NCBI RefSeq assembly: GCF_022802975.1
Contig: NZ_JAFEVZ010000009.1
Span: 1 to 64,000 of the forward strand
Origin: Flavobacterium pectinovorum
GTDB lineage: Bacteria; Bacteroidota; Bacteroidia; Flavobacteriales; Flavobacteriaceae
Direction: 5' to 3'
Length of the DNA: 64,000 bases
Position numbers and translations under genes: made by a program. Numbering within the stretch: position 1 is the first letter of the stretch; each line of letters opens with the position of its first letter. The notes under the pieces were generated by a model that saw only the letters and a list, made by a program, of their open reading frames with translations, searched no databases and was not told where the DNA came from. Shown here in pieces: positions 1-8,013 of the stretch.

Positions 1-345
1 ACTGTATCTATGTATTTGAAATTTTAAGTTCTGCCTTTATTTTTTAAACACATAGCAACATAGTTTTTCTTTGTCTGTAAAGGCGTTTCACTTGTTTAAA
101 AAACACAGAGCTATGTGTGAAAATCCAAATTTTTTAAGAACATCTTTTTGAAATTCTAAAACTGTATCTATGTATTTGAAATTTTAAGTTCTGCCTTTAT
201 TTTTTAAACACATAGCAACATAGTTTTTCTTTGTCTGTAAAGGCGTTTCACTTGTTTAAAAACGCAGAGCTATGTGTGAAAATCCAGATTTTTTAATATA
301 TCTTTTTTGAAATTTAAATCTATGTAATCTATGTGTTTAAATTTT
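1..345. repeat. 160-bp tandem repeat, two copies plus a decayed third
   Basis: The sequence from base 1 recurs almost unchanged from base 161, giving a period of 160 bp. A third, decayed start lies at about 310-345 and stops where the anmK stop codon begins. Each unit contains the inverted pair ACACATAG / CTATGTGT separated by about 60 bases, so each could fold into a long hairpin. The array may continue upstream of the window. There is no coding potential and no spacer variation, so this is not a CRISPR array. Confidence 0.85.
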
Positions 346-1553
346 TAATCCGGAAACGAAATTTTACCCATTGTTACAGATGGAATTCCTTTGTTTGCTC
401 CAAAATTATAATCTCCGCCGGCAACCGTTTCATTGGCTAAAACAGCAAATAAAACCGCTTCTTTGGCATCGCTTAAAATGCCTAAATCATCGCTTTTTTG
501 AAATTCGCATCGCAATAACTCTTTTAACCACTTGACCAATAAAGGATTGTTAGTTCCGCCTCCTGACATATATACTTTAAAATCTGTAATTGGTATTCCC
601 GTGTTTTTAACTACAAACTGAATCGCTTCGGCAATTGTTTCTGCGCTCAGACGTGTTAAAGTAGCCAGCAAATCTGGTGCCGAAATGTTTTCAAGATTGG
701 TTTTTGAAAGTGCCGAATCAACAAAACCTTTATTGAATAATTCCTGACCAATGGTTTTTGGGAAACTTTTTGTAAAAAAAGCATCGTTTTTTAGTTCCGC
801 CAAAAGGATTTGATTTACGGTTCCGCTTTGGGCAATTTCGGCGTCTTTATCGTAGCTTTTTTCAGGGAAAAACTGTTTGGTGAAAATGTCGATTAGGGTA
901 TTGGCCGTTCCGGTGTCGGTTACAAAAACTTCCTCGGCGTTTAGGGAAGCGGGCAGATAGGTAAAATTTGCGATTCCGCCCATGTTGAGCATGATTCGGT
1001 TTTCGCCTTTTTTGCTGAATAATAAATAATCGCCATAAACTGCCAAAGGCGCGCCTTCGCCACCCGCTGCAACATGTTTTTGCCTGAAATCGGATAAAGT
1101 TATAATTCCGGTTTTTACGGCAATATGATCGCCATCGCCAATTTGTAAAGTCGCATTTGGGAATTTTTCCTGCTGATGCAAAAACTTCGGAGCATGCAAA
1201 ACCGTTTGTCCGTGTGAAGCAATCAAATCGACTTCGTCAGCTGGAATATTCCATTTTTGAAGACAATCATTGACCATTCCGGCATGCAAAAGACCGATCC
1301 ATTCGTTGAGCAAAGCCAAATGCTGAAAATCGATAGTTTTTTTAGCAAAAACTTTCTTGATTTCAGTTTTAATATCTTCTGAGTAATTGATGGTTTCAAA
1401 TTCGAGAATGGTAACCTTTGTATTTTCGCCCGCTCCCGAAATTTCACACAACGCAATATCAAGCCCATCAAGCGAAGTTCCGGACATTAAACCGAGTATT
1501 TTTCGGGTTTGTTTTTGGGCGATGTTGTGGAGAGCGGTTATGTTTTTGTTCAT
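345..1553 (-). CDS. anmK: anhydro-N-acetylmuramic acid kinase
   Basis: This 402-residue cytoplasmic enzyme phosphorylates and opens 1,6-anhydro-MurNAc to MurNAc-6-phosphate during peptidoglycan recycling. The family signature GLMSGTSLDG lies at residues 21-30. A conserved FRQKHVAAGGEGAPL block sits mid-protein, and the sugar-kinase-type motifs GGIAN and MSGGGTNNP follow. Length is slightly above the usual 350-390 residues because of an N-terminal extension of about 16 residues, so a start a little downstream is possible, though no better in-frame ATG is evident. The gene stands alone: its 3' end abuts the tandem repeat and the next gene is divergent. Family assignment is firm. Confidence 0.93.
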   Translation of the reverse strand: MNKNITALHNIAQKQTRKILGLMSGTSLDGLDIALCEISGAGENTKVTILEFETINYSEDIKTEIKKVFAKKTIDFQHLALLNEWIGLLHAGMVNDCLQKWNIPADEVDLIASHGQTVLHAPKFLHQQEKFPNATLQIGDGDHIAVKTGIITLSDFRQKHVAAGGEGAPLAVYGDYLLFSKKGENRIMLNMGGIANFTYLPASLNAEEVFVTDTGTANTLIDIFTKQFFPEKSYDKDAEIAQSGTVNQILLAELKNDAFFTKSFPKTIGQELFNKGFVDSALSKTNLENISAPDLLATLTRLSAETIAEAIQFVVKNTGIPITDFKVYMSGGGTNNPLLVKWLKELLRCEFQKSDDLGILSDAKEAVLFAVLANETVAGGDYNFGANKGIPSVTMGKISFPD

Positions 1554-1768
1554 TTTGATGAAGGCTTTTTTGATAATGCTAAAATCGGAATGTTTTGGGG
1601 ATAAATTTAGGGAAAGTTGGGGATTTTTTGGTTTTAGAAAACGGGTATATATACGTGTTGTTCAATTTTCATTTATCTCTATCCTTGTTTTAAAATAAGC
1701 TTATGGTTTTCCATAATAGTTATAATGATTAAAAATTTAAATTTGTTTTTTTTAATAATATATTAAAT

Positions 1769-3205
1769 ATGGTTATAGATTTTTTAAAAGGAAGTGCGTT
1801 AGTAGCATTCGTTGTAGGATTTTGGGATAAGATAAAGACCGTAATATGGATAATTATATCGACATTTATTCAAAAAATTGAGATTAAAAGTGAAGATACG
1901 CATGATGCTATAGTTGCATATTTGATAACAAATTATAAAAAAATATCAAGTTATGATAGGGTTTATGGCTCACAATATGAGTCATATAGAAATGGAAAAT
2001 ATGGACTTGTTCCATATGAAAAATACGGAGTAAAATCTATAATATTTTTAACTGAGAAAAAGTTTTTGAAGCTTTTTAGGCTTCCTTTTTATTTTACCCA
2101 CACAAACCCTCATACAGAAATAGGAAATGACAACAATCCTCATTCGATAAGTGAAACTGACAAGACTTATTCTTATATTTTTTGTTTACGATTTACTGTT
2201 AACTTCGATGAAATTGTAACTAAATCAATAATTGGGAGAAATAACGTAAGTTGGAATATTGATGAAAAGGAAGAGAATTCAAATAGATTCAATATCTATT
2301 ATTTTCCTGAGAGAGAATATGGTGGAAGTGAGCGTCATGGACATAATTCTGGTTATGCATGGTATAAACAGAATCAATATCGGATCTTGGGTGTAACACA
2401 AGATGAATTAGGTAGAGAAAGGAAAAGTAATGGAAAAGCACTAGAGAATCTTTTTTTTCCTAAAAAAATTAAGAATTTAATTGACATTATTGGACTCTGG
2501 GTAAAAAGCCAAAATTGGTACAAGGAAAAAGGAATCCCATGGAAAAGAGGTTGGCTTTTGTATGGTCCTCCAGGTACAGGAAAAACTGCATTGGCACGTG
2601 CTTTTGCAGAAGATTTGGATATGCCAATTTATTTTTTTTCGATAGGTCAATTATCAAATAATGAATTTGTAAAATCTTGGCAAAGTATGCAACTTAATGT
2701 TCCTTGTATTGCACTCATTGAAGATATTGACAATGTTTTTGATAAAAGGAAAAATATAGCCCAAAATTCAATGGTTTTGTCAGGTTTATTACAAAACAGT
2801 GATGATGGAGCTAACACGGAAAATCAGTCTATGAAGATGCCTTTGACATTTGATACATTACTAAATTGTATTGATGGGGTTGATAAATCAGAAGGTGTTT
2901 TTACTATAATAACTACTAATGATATTACAAAAATTGATTCAGCGATTGGGGTTCCTCAGACTCTTGATGATGGAACGCTAAATTTTGTTTCCACAAGACC
3001 AGGAAGAATTGATAAAGCAATTGAGCTTACATATATGGAAAGAGAAAATAAAATTGAGATGGCTAATAAGATACTTGGAGATTTTAATGATGAATTAGAA
3101 AAGGTATTAGAGTATATTAGGACAGAAACTCAGGAAACTCCGGCTCAATTTCAAGAATATTGTTCACAAATAGCTTTACAAGAATATTGGAAAATTAATC
3201 AATAG
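1769..3205 (+). CDS. BCS1-like AAA ATPase, membrane-anchored
   Basis: This 478-residue protein has one predicted membrane segment near the N-terminus (about residues 8-33), a poorly conserved middle region, and one AAA+ module in the C-terminal half. Walker A GPPGTGKT is at residues 266-273, Walker B ALIEDID near 313-319, sensor-1 TTND near 391, and a STRPGRID block carries the likely arginine finger. The layout (N-terminal membrane helix, then one AAA domain with RPGRID) resembles BCS1, the mitochondrial translocase of folded Rieske protein. Bacterial homologues are scattered and mostly uncharacterised. The gene has no partner: the anmK promoter region lies upstream and repeat elements lie downstream. 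Codon choice looks more AT-rich than in neighbouring core genes, and isolation beside repeats would fit an accessory or transferred gene. The substrate cannot be inferred. Confidence 0.8.
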   Translation: MVIDFLKGSALVAFVVGFWDKIKTVIWIIISTFIQKIEIKSEDTHDAIVAYLITNYKKISSYDRVYGSQYESYRNGKYGLVPYEKYGVKSIIFLTEKKFLKLFRLPFYFTHTNPHTEIGNDNNPHSISETDKTYSYIFCLRFTVNFDEIVTKSIIGRNNVSWNIDEKEENSNRFNIYYFPEREYGGSERHGHNSGYAWYKQNQYRILGVTQDELGRERKSNGKALENLFFPKKIKNLIDIIGLWVKSQNWYKEKGIPWKRGWLLYGPPGTGKTALARAFAEDLDMPIYFFSIGQLSNNEFVKSWQSMQLNVPCIALIEDIDNVFDKRKNIAQNSMVLSGLLQNSDDGANTENQSMKMPLTFDTLLNCIDGVDKSEGVFTIITTNDITKIDSAIGVPQTLDDGTLNFVSTRPGRIDKAIELTYMERENKIEMANKILGDFNDELEKVLEYIRTETQETPAQFQEYCSQIALQEYWKINQ

Positions 3206-3304
3206 GTTTCTAGAGATGTTTAAAATAGAATATACTATTCAATTAACATCAATATTATGTTAGATTAATATAAACCTAACTAGCGCTCGTTTACCAACAA
3301 ATCT

Positions 3305-3511
3305 GGTGCTTGATTGCATCGAGTACCTACTTATATTATGTAACCGAATCGTAGCGTTTGCAACGCGAATAATTAAAATAAAGCTTTCATAAAATTGAAA
3401 TCATACAGTCTCAATTTCAGTAGATTTATATTAAGTACTAAAAATATCCGCGTTGCAAACGCTACGTTTTAGTATCCAAAAGAAATTAGGTACTCGATGC
3501 AATCGAGCACC
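3305..3511. repeat. nested inverted-repeat element (about 207 bp)
   Basis: Outer arms at 3305-3328 and 3488-3511 are near-perfect inverted copies, starting GGTGCTTGATTGCATCG. Inner arms at 3350-3367 and 3449-3466 (CGTAGCGTTTGCAACGCG and its complement) are a perfect inverted pair. The gap between outer and inner arm is 21 bases on each side. Each arm also contains a small self-complementary core (CGATTGCATCG; GCGTTTGCAACGC). This looks like a non-autonomous REP/BIME or MITE-like element. The 528-bp gap between the AAA gene and the DUF1634 gene holds only this element and the structured repeat at 3630. Confidence 0.85.
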
Positions 3512-3629
3512 AGAATTAGTGAGGAACTATCTCTTAATTTGATGATTTTATTTTGAACGTTTCATGTTTTATCACATCAACTAATTCAAATATAAATTTC
3601 CACCAAAACCTCTCATGAAACCCAACCGC

Positions 3630-3710
3630 CCTAACCCAGATGGAAGCGGCATCCTTTTGTGGCGGGGTTCGCCACAAAAGATATAGTGGACAGCTGGATT
3701 AGCTTCTGAA
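3630..3710 (+). ncRNA. dispersed structured repeat, copy 1 (candidate structured RNA)
   Basis: First of four copies of an element of about 80 bases. The central hairpin has an 11-bp stem (TTTTGTGGCG with its complement) and a GGGTT loop. An outer stem pairs CCAG with CTGG, and AGCTT(C/T)-type sequence follows. The other copies are at 5077-5158, 19129-19208 (reverse strand) and 45206-45280. Outer-stem pairs differ between copies in a compensatory way, which argues for function as folded RNA or a hairpin. It lies just past the 3' end of the DUF1634 gene. Strand is assigned by analogy with the other copies. Confidence 0.6.
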
Positions 3711-3734
3711 AATCCTTAAACTAAAATGGCTTTA

Positions 3735-4124
3735 TTAATGCGAAAACCCAAACGAAATACTGAGGATAATGATTCCGATTACGATGGAGGTGATGGCAAC
3801 ATAGAGGTAGTCTTTTTCGAGGAGAAAAGAAAATAACGACAGCAACACCCGAAACACTGGCGTGAGAAACAAAAGTATGATTCCGGAGAAGATGATCGAG
3901 TCACCTTTGCCCTGAATCAGTCCCTGGTAAATGGAGGCGATTACTTCGAAAATGTTTTTGTCTTTTTCTATAAATACCGAGTAGTTTTCGATTTCCTGCC
4001 CGTGGTGCAACAGATAAACAATGCCTCCAATGGCGGCTACAGACAAGGCCGTCCAAACGCCGTAGCGTAGTAAATTACCTATAATGTTCTGAAAATCTTT
4101 TTCCTGAGATATATTGGGTGTCAT
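3735..4124 (-). CDS. DUF1634 family membrane protein
   Basis: A small integral membrane protein (129 residues from this start) with about three hydrophobic segments. It matches the DUF1634 family, which commonly sits beside TauE/SafE permeases as it does here. I chose the ATG at 4124 (MTPNISQEKDF), five bases past the permease stop codon. An upstream in-frame ATG at 4151 would add nine residues and overlap the permease gene by 23 bp. It is co-transcribed with the permease on the minus strand and probably acts as its accessory subunit, but the family's function is unknown. Confidence 0.8.
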   Translation of the reverse strand: MTPNISQEKDFQNIIGNLLRYGVWTALSVAAIGGIVYLLHHGQEIENYSVFIEKDKNIFEVIASIYQGLIQGKGDSIIFSGIILLFLTPVFRVLLSLFSFLLEKDYLYVAITSIVIGIIILSISFGFSH

Positions 4125-4128
4125 GTTT

Positions 4129-4965
4129 TTAGATTTTTCCGTTAATGCCATTGTAAATCATGTTTATCGCCAGTACAAAAATGAGGCAGGCAAAGAAAAT
4201 GCGTAATTTTTTCGGGTTGGTTCTAACCAGAATTTTGGCTCCCGCCATGGCTCCGAACAACACCCCAATTACGACCGGCATACAAATTCCGGGTTCGATA
4301 TAGCCTTTCTGAATGTAAATTACCGAACTGGCCATTGCCGTAACGCCCATCATAAAATTACTTGTGGTGGTAGAAACCTTAAACGGAATGCGCATGATAT
4401 TGTCCATTGCAATTACTTTGAAAGCTCCTGAACCGATTCCTAACAATCCCGACATCATTCCGGCGATGCCCATCATGCTGAATCCGCCAATGACATTTTT
4501 TGTTCCGTATGCAATTACTTCTCCGTCATGAGTAGGGTAGGTGCCGTTTAGATGTAGTTTATTGGCCAGCGGACTGGATTCTAAAACAATGTGTTCTTCT
4601 TTTTTTCGGAGTGAATTAACAGCCGAGAAAATAAGTGTGAGTCCGAATAAAACGGCTATAAACGAAGTCGGTGCGATGGTCGAAAGCAATGCTCCGCCAA
4701 CTGCCCCGAGTGTGGTGGCGATTTCGAGAAATATTCCCAAACGCATATTGGTAATTCCTTCTTTGACATAAGCCGCTGCAGAACCGGATGATGTTGCGAT
4801 TACCGATACCAAAGCCGCACCTATGGCATAATGAATATCGACTCCGAGCATAATTGTAAGTAGCGGTATGATGATGATTCCGCCGCCTAATCCGGATAAG
4901 GAGCCTACAAAACCGGCTAAAAAAGCTCCTAAAAGCATAATCAGGGTGAATGTTAATACTGTCAT
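4129..4965 (-). CDS. TauE/SafE family anion permease
   Basis: A 278-residue polytopic inner-membrane protein with about eight hydrophobic segments arranged as two related halves. Each half begins with a glycine-rich segment (GFVGSLSGLGGGIIIIPLL in the N-terminal half, GLLGIGSGAFKV in the C-terminal half), as is typical of TauE/SafE (TSUP) transporters. Family members export or import sulfite, sulfoacetate, sulfonates or other small organic anions. Substrate cannot be told from sequence, and no sulfur-metabolism genes flank it. It is first in a two-gene unit with the DUF1634 gene. Confidence 0.88.
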   Translation of the reverse strand: MTVLTFTLIMLLGAFLAGFVGSLSGLGGGIIIIPLLTIMLGVDIHYAIGAALVSVIATSSGSAAAYVKEGITNMRLGIFLEIATTLGAVGGALLSTIAPTSFIAVLFGLTLIFSAVNSLRKKEEHIVLESSPLANKLHLNGTYPTHDGEVIAYGTKNVIGGFSMMGIAGMMSGLLGIGSGAFKVIAMDNIMRIPFKVSTTTSNFMMGVTAMASSVIYIQKGYIEPGICMPVVIGVLFGAMAGAKILVRTNPKKLRIFFACLIFVLAINMIYNGINGKI

Positions 4966-5076
4966 TGTGGTGTGTTTATCTTGCCGCTAATTTACGAATA
5001 CATATTGGCTATTAAGACTTAAAAAGAACTTAAAAATTATCAGCCCCGCATAAGCTTCTTATGAAAAAGAACATCT

Positions 5077-5158
5077 TAGCCCAGATGGGAACGGTATCCT
5101 TTTGTGGCGGGGTTCGCCACAAAAGATATAGTGGACAGCTGGAAACAGCTCCTGAAAA
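5077..5158 (+). ncRNA. dispersed structured repeat, copy 2 (candidate structured RNA)
   Basis: The core hairpin is identical to the copy at 3630-3710. The outer stem is CCAG with CTGG, and the flanking base before the core hairpin changes GCATCC to GTATCC, which lets TATC pair with GATA. At the 3' end AGCTGGAAACAGCT can form an extra small hairpin. It lies between the TauE gene start and the TonB receptor 3' end. Confidence 0.6.
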
Positions 5159-5198
5159 AATCAATTGTAATTTCAATAACAAAATAGGATCATAAAAC

Positions 5199-5232
5199 AA
5201 CGTCTCAAATAACACTTTGAGACGTTTTTTTT
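5199..5232 (-). terminator. terminator of the TonB receptor gene
   Basis: An 11-bp perfect stem (AACGTCTCAAA with its complement at 5216-5226) and a six-base loop. A run of T follows on the plus strand and a shorter T-rich stretch on the minus strand. It lies 28 bp past the receptor stop codon and could work in both directions. Confidence 0.75.
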
Positions 5233-5253
5233 ATGATAAAACAGAATTGCTTT

Positions 5254-7692
5254 TTAGAATTTATAGGTTACACCTACTCTAAAGTTTCTTGGTGGTTCGG
5301 TTTGCCAGTAATAAACTCCATTACTAACCCATTGGTAGAAGGAACCGCTATACAAATATTCATCTAAAATATTAAAGACATTAGCCGTTACTTTGAATTT
5401 GTTTGTTTCATACGACAATCCGCCATCTAATTTAAAATAATCAGGTAATTTTTCTAATCCTTCACTCCAGGTATCGGTTTGACGTCCTGCAAGATATGTT
5501 CCGCCAATAGAGGCACCGAAACCTTTTAAAATTCCTGAAGGAACTACATAATTTAGCCATGCATTAGCTACGTGTTTAGAATATCCGGGAACTATATCGC
5601 CTTCTGTAAAAGTGCTGACATTTGCTTCGGTTACTTTTGATTCTGTAAAAGCATAATTAGCAATTAAGTTTAAACCATCAATAATTTTACCTCTTAAATC
5701 AACTTCAAAACCTTCAGCTGTTTTTTCTCCTAATGTTGTACTGTAAATAACTGTCGATCCAGGGGGTTGAACAGGGTCAGTAGTCAATTCATTCTGTTTA
5801 ATGATACTATAAGCAGAAACGGTGGTACTCCAGGTACCGTTAAACCAATCTTTTTTAATACCTATCTCACGATTTGTGCCTGTAAGTGGTTTTATACTTT
5901 CGGTAGGTCTCACTCTTCCGGACTGTGGAGTGAATGCCTGATCGTATACACCATAAACAGCTAAAGAAGGTGTTACTGACCAGCTTAATCCTATACGAGG
6001 TGTAATGTGGTTATCTGCAGCCGGATCACTATAACTGCTGGTTTGTTTAATCCAGGTATAACGTGCTGCTAAAGTAAGTCTTAATTTATTTTCAAAGAAA
6101 CCTAATTCATCCTGTATATATCCGGCTGCAAACTGCTGACCATATAATCCAGCTGCCCTCTGACTTAAAGGTGTACTTTCATCAAAATTTGGCAGCCCAT
6201 TTGCAGGCGTTCCATAATCAGGATTTAAAATATTAAAAGGATCTTCTAAAGTGTCTAATGCATGATTTTGTCCCCAATCGGCCATATAATCTTTTCTTCC
6301 TAAATCAATACCTCCTAAAAGTTTATGACTTACTGGACCCGTATTGAATTTTCCATTCACGAAAATCTGACCTAAAAACATATCACTTTCTGCATCCCAA
6401 ATACTAACACCTCTGATAATTTCTCCTTGAGACAAAACTTCAGTATCTAAAGAACCATTTGCATCAGTATCAATACTTACGGGACCAACTGCTCCTGGCC
6501 AGGAGCTGTAACCATCCATTAAATATTTAAAATAGGAAGTCTGTGCGGTTAATTTCCAATTACTGTCAAAATTGTGTTCAAACATTAAATAACCACTGTG
6601 GTCATTAATTTTTGTATCAGGCAAACCTGGCTGAGTCATAGTAAAATCAACAGGTGTAGTTGCATAGCCTTCATTTGCTGAACTAAAAACATAATACGAA
6701 CCTACTTCGCTCATATTAGCAAACTGACCATTGTATTCTAATGTTACTTTTGTTTTATCGCTCAATTGATAAGAAAAAACCGGGGCTATTACGTAACGAT
6801 CATTATGTTCAAAAGGTCTGTGAGATCCCTTTTTTTGAAAGGCACCATTAAAACGGTAAAGGAATTTTCCGTCTTTATCAAATTTTCCGTCTAAGTCAAT
6901 ACTGGCACGGTAAAAGTCGTAGCTTCCGGCCAAAACGCTAGCCTCCCCTTTAGTAATTCCGGTTGGTTTTTTTGTTACTACATTGTAAAGACCACTCGGA
7001 TCACCACTTGAAAGCATGAATCCCGCAGGTCCTTTTACAAATTCAATGTGGTCAACAAAACTCATATCTTCGGTAAGTGGTCCCCAGAAAGAAGATACTA
7101 CGTTGAAACCATTTCTAAATGCCTGAATTTGAGATCCGCGCATAGAGATATTAGTGTACATGTCTCCCCAGTGTTCTAAACGAACAGCACCACTCACATT
7201 ACGAATAACTCCATCGCTCATACTTGTAATTTGTTGGTCTTTTAAAGTCTGAGCGCTTACAATCTGAATATTTTGGGGAATTTCAAGTATAGGAGTCTGA
7301 AGACGCAATGACATTGACGGCTTGTCTTGTTTATACTTGTTTTTTGTAATGATTACTTCATCAAGATCTTCCTGACTTTCAGAAAGAGAGAAGTTTTTTG
7401 TTGTAGTCTGATTTGCTGCTACTACAATTTTTTCTTCTACCGATTTAATTCCGACAGAATTAATACTAATGATATAGCTTCCCGGTTTAACAGACTTAAT
7501 TTCATATTGTCCGTTTTCATTCGTAACAGCTGTGTACTTTGTTCCTTTTAGTTTTATAGAAATATTCTCAGCAGGAAAATTTCCACTTAGCGATACTTTA
7601 CCGCTTACTTTTCCAAGTTCCTGACCTATTGCAGTTAACGAGCTAAAAAACAGTAAGCTAAAGAACAGTTTTTTAATGGTATTTATTTTCAT
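5254..7692 (-). CDS. TonB-dependent siderophore receptor
   Basis: An 812-residue outer-membrane receptor for active uptake of ferric siderophores or a similar iron chelate. It has a signal peptide (about residues 1-23), a CarboxypepD_reg-like beta-sandwich (about 25-112), a plug domain with EIPQNIQIVSAQTLKDQQ and an RGSQ motif, and a 22-strand barrel ending in the aromatic FRVGVTYKF. The plug and barrel resemble the TonB-siderophore receptor subfamily (FhuE/FpvA-like) rather than SusC. It is a single gene with its own terminator, a -7 box at 7722-7729 and an imperfect palindrome at 7754-7776 that may be an iron-regulator site. No siderophore biosynthesis genes are present, so it may take up xenosiderophores. 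Confidence 0.9.
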   Translation of the reverse strand: MKINTIKKLFFSLLFFSSLTAIGQELGKVSGKVSLSGNFPAENISIKLKGTKYTAVTNENGQYEIKSVKPGSYIISINSVGIKSVEEKIVVAANQTTTKNFSLSESQEDLDEVIITKNKYKQDKPSMSLRLQTPILEIPQNIQIVSAQTLKDQQITSMSDGVIRNVSGAVRLEHWGDMYTNISMRGSQIQAFRNGFNVVSSFWGPLTEDMSFVDHIEFVKGPAGFMLSSGDPSGLYNVVTKKPTGITKGEASVLAGSYDFYRASIDLDGKFDKDGKFLYRFNGAFQKKGSHRPFEHNDRYVIAPVFSYQLSDKTKVTLEYNGQFANMSEVGSYYVFSSANEGYATTPVDFTMTQPGLPDTKINDHSGYLMFEHNFDSNWKLTAQTSYFKYLMDGYSSWPGAVGPVSIDTDANGSLDTEVLSQGEIIRGVSIWDAESDMFLGQIFVNGKFNTGPVSHKLLGGIDLGRKDYMADWGQNHALDTLEDPFNILNPDYGTPANGLPNFDESTPLSQRAAGLYGQQFAAGYIQDELGFFENKLRLTLAARYTWIKQTSSYSDPAADNHITPRIGLSWSVTPSLAVYGVYDQAFTPQSGRVRPTESIKPLTGTNREIGIKKDWFNGTWSTTVSAYSIIKQNELTTDPVQPPGSTVIYSTTLGEKTAEGFEVDLRGKIIDGLNLIANYAFTESKVTEANVSTFTEGDIVPGYSKHVANAWLNYVVPSGILKGFGASIGGTYLAGRQTDTWSEGLEKLPDYFKLDGGLSYETNKFKVTANVFNILDEYLYSGSFYQWVSNGVYYWQTEPPRNFRVGVTYKF

Positions 7693-7721
7693 CTTTGGTA
7701 AGAGTTAAAATTTTTATGAAG

Positions 7722-7729
7722 CAAAAGTA
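7722..7729 (-). promoter_or_regulatory. -7 promoter box for the TonB receptor
   Basis: The minus strand reads TACTTTTG, matching the Bacteroidota TAnnTTTG consensus, about 30 bases upstream of the receptor ATG. The remainder of the 320-bp divergent gap (7693-8013) holds the palindrome at 7754-7776 and the opposing promoter at 7961-7968. Confidence 0.65.
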
Positions 7730-7753
7730 ATGGCTAATGTTCTTTTATCCAAA

Positions 7754-7776
7754 TTATTTTTAATTATTCTAAATAA
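7754..7776 (-). promoter_or_regulatory. imperfect palindrome, probable iron-responsive operator
   Basis: A 23-bp odd-centred palindrome. The right arm ATTCTAAATAA mirrors the left arm TTATTTTTAAT at 9 of 11 positions. It lies just upstream of the receptor -7 box, over the expected -33 region, where a repressor would block polymerase. The TCTAAAT core resembles AT-rich Fur/DtxR-type boxes. Assigning a regulator is inference. Confidence 0.45.
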
Positions 7777-7960
7777 ACTTAATAATACCGAAAAGTAATT
7801 AAACATTTTTGTGTTAGCAATTTAAAATAAATGCAAAAAACACATTTCTAAAAAGGATTTAAAGTCAAAACACAGTACAAGTTCGCAGTAATATGGCATA
7901 AACATTGATAACTCAGTGCCTAATTTTCTTAATTTAGAATAAAAACAAAGGAAATAAGAG

Positions 7961-7968
7961 TATTTTTG
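7961..7968 (+). promoter_or_regulatory. -7 promoter box for the FAD/Fe-S oxidoreductase gene
   Basis: TATTTTTG matches TAnnTTTG and lies 46 bases before the ATG at 8014. Confidence 0.6.
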
Positions 7969-8013
7969 TAGCCGAAAAAACACATCCGTTTTAGGTTATA
8001 AATTCAAATCAGA

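Noticed and set aside
1..345. CRISPR-like array
   Set aside because: Only two to three units, 160 bp each, with no short spacers between conserved repeats and no cas genes.
1387..1698. Plus-strand reading frame of about 100 residues
   Set aside because: It lies mostly antisense to anmK and has no family features; the complementary gene is well supported.
3206..5253. Defence island around the AAA ATPase
   Set aside because: No recognisable nuclease, methylase, toxin or other defence gene accompanies it; neighbours are ordinary membrane proteins and repeats.
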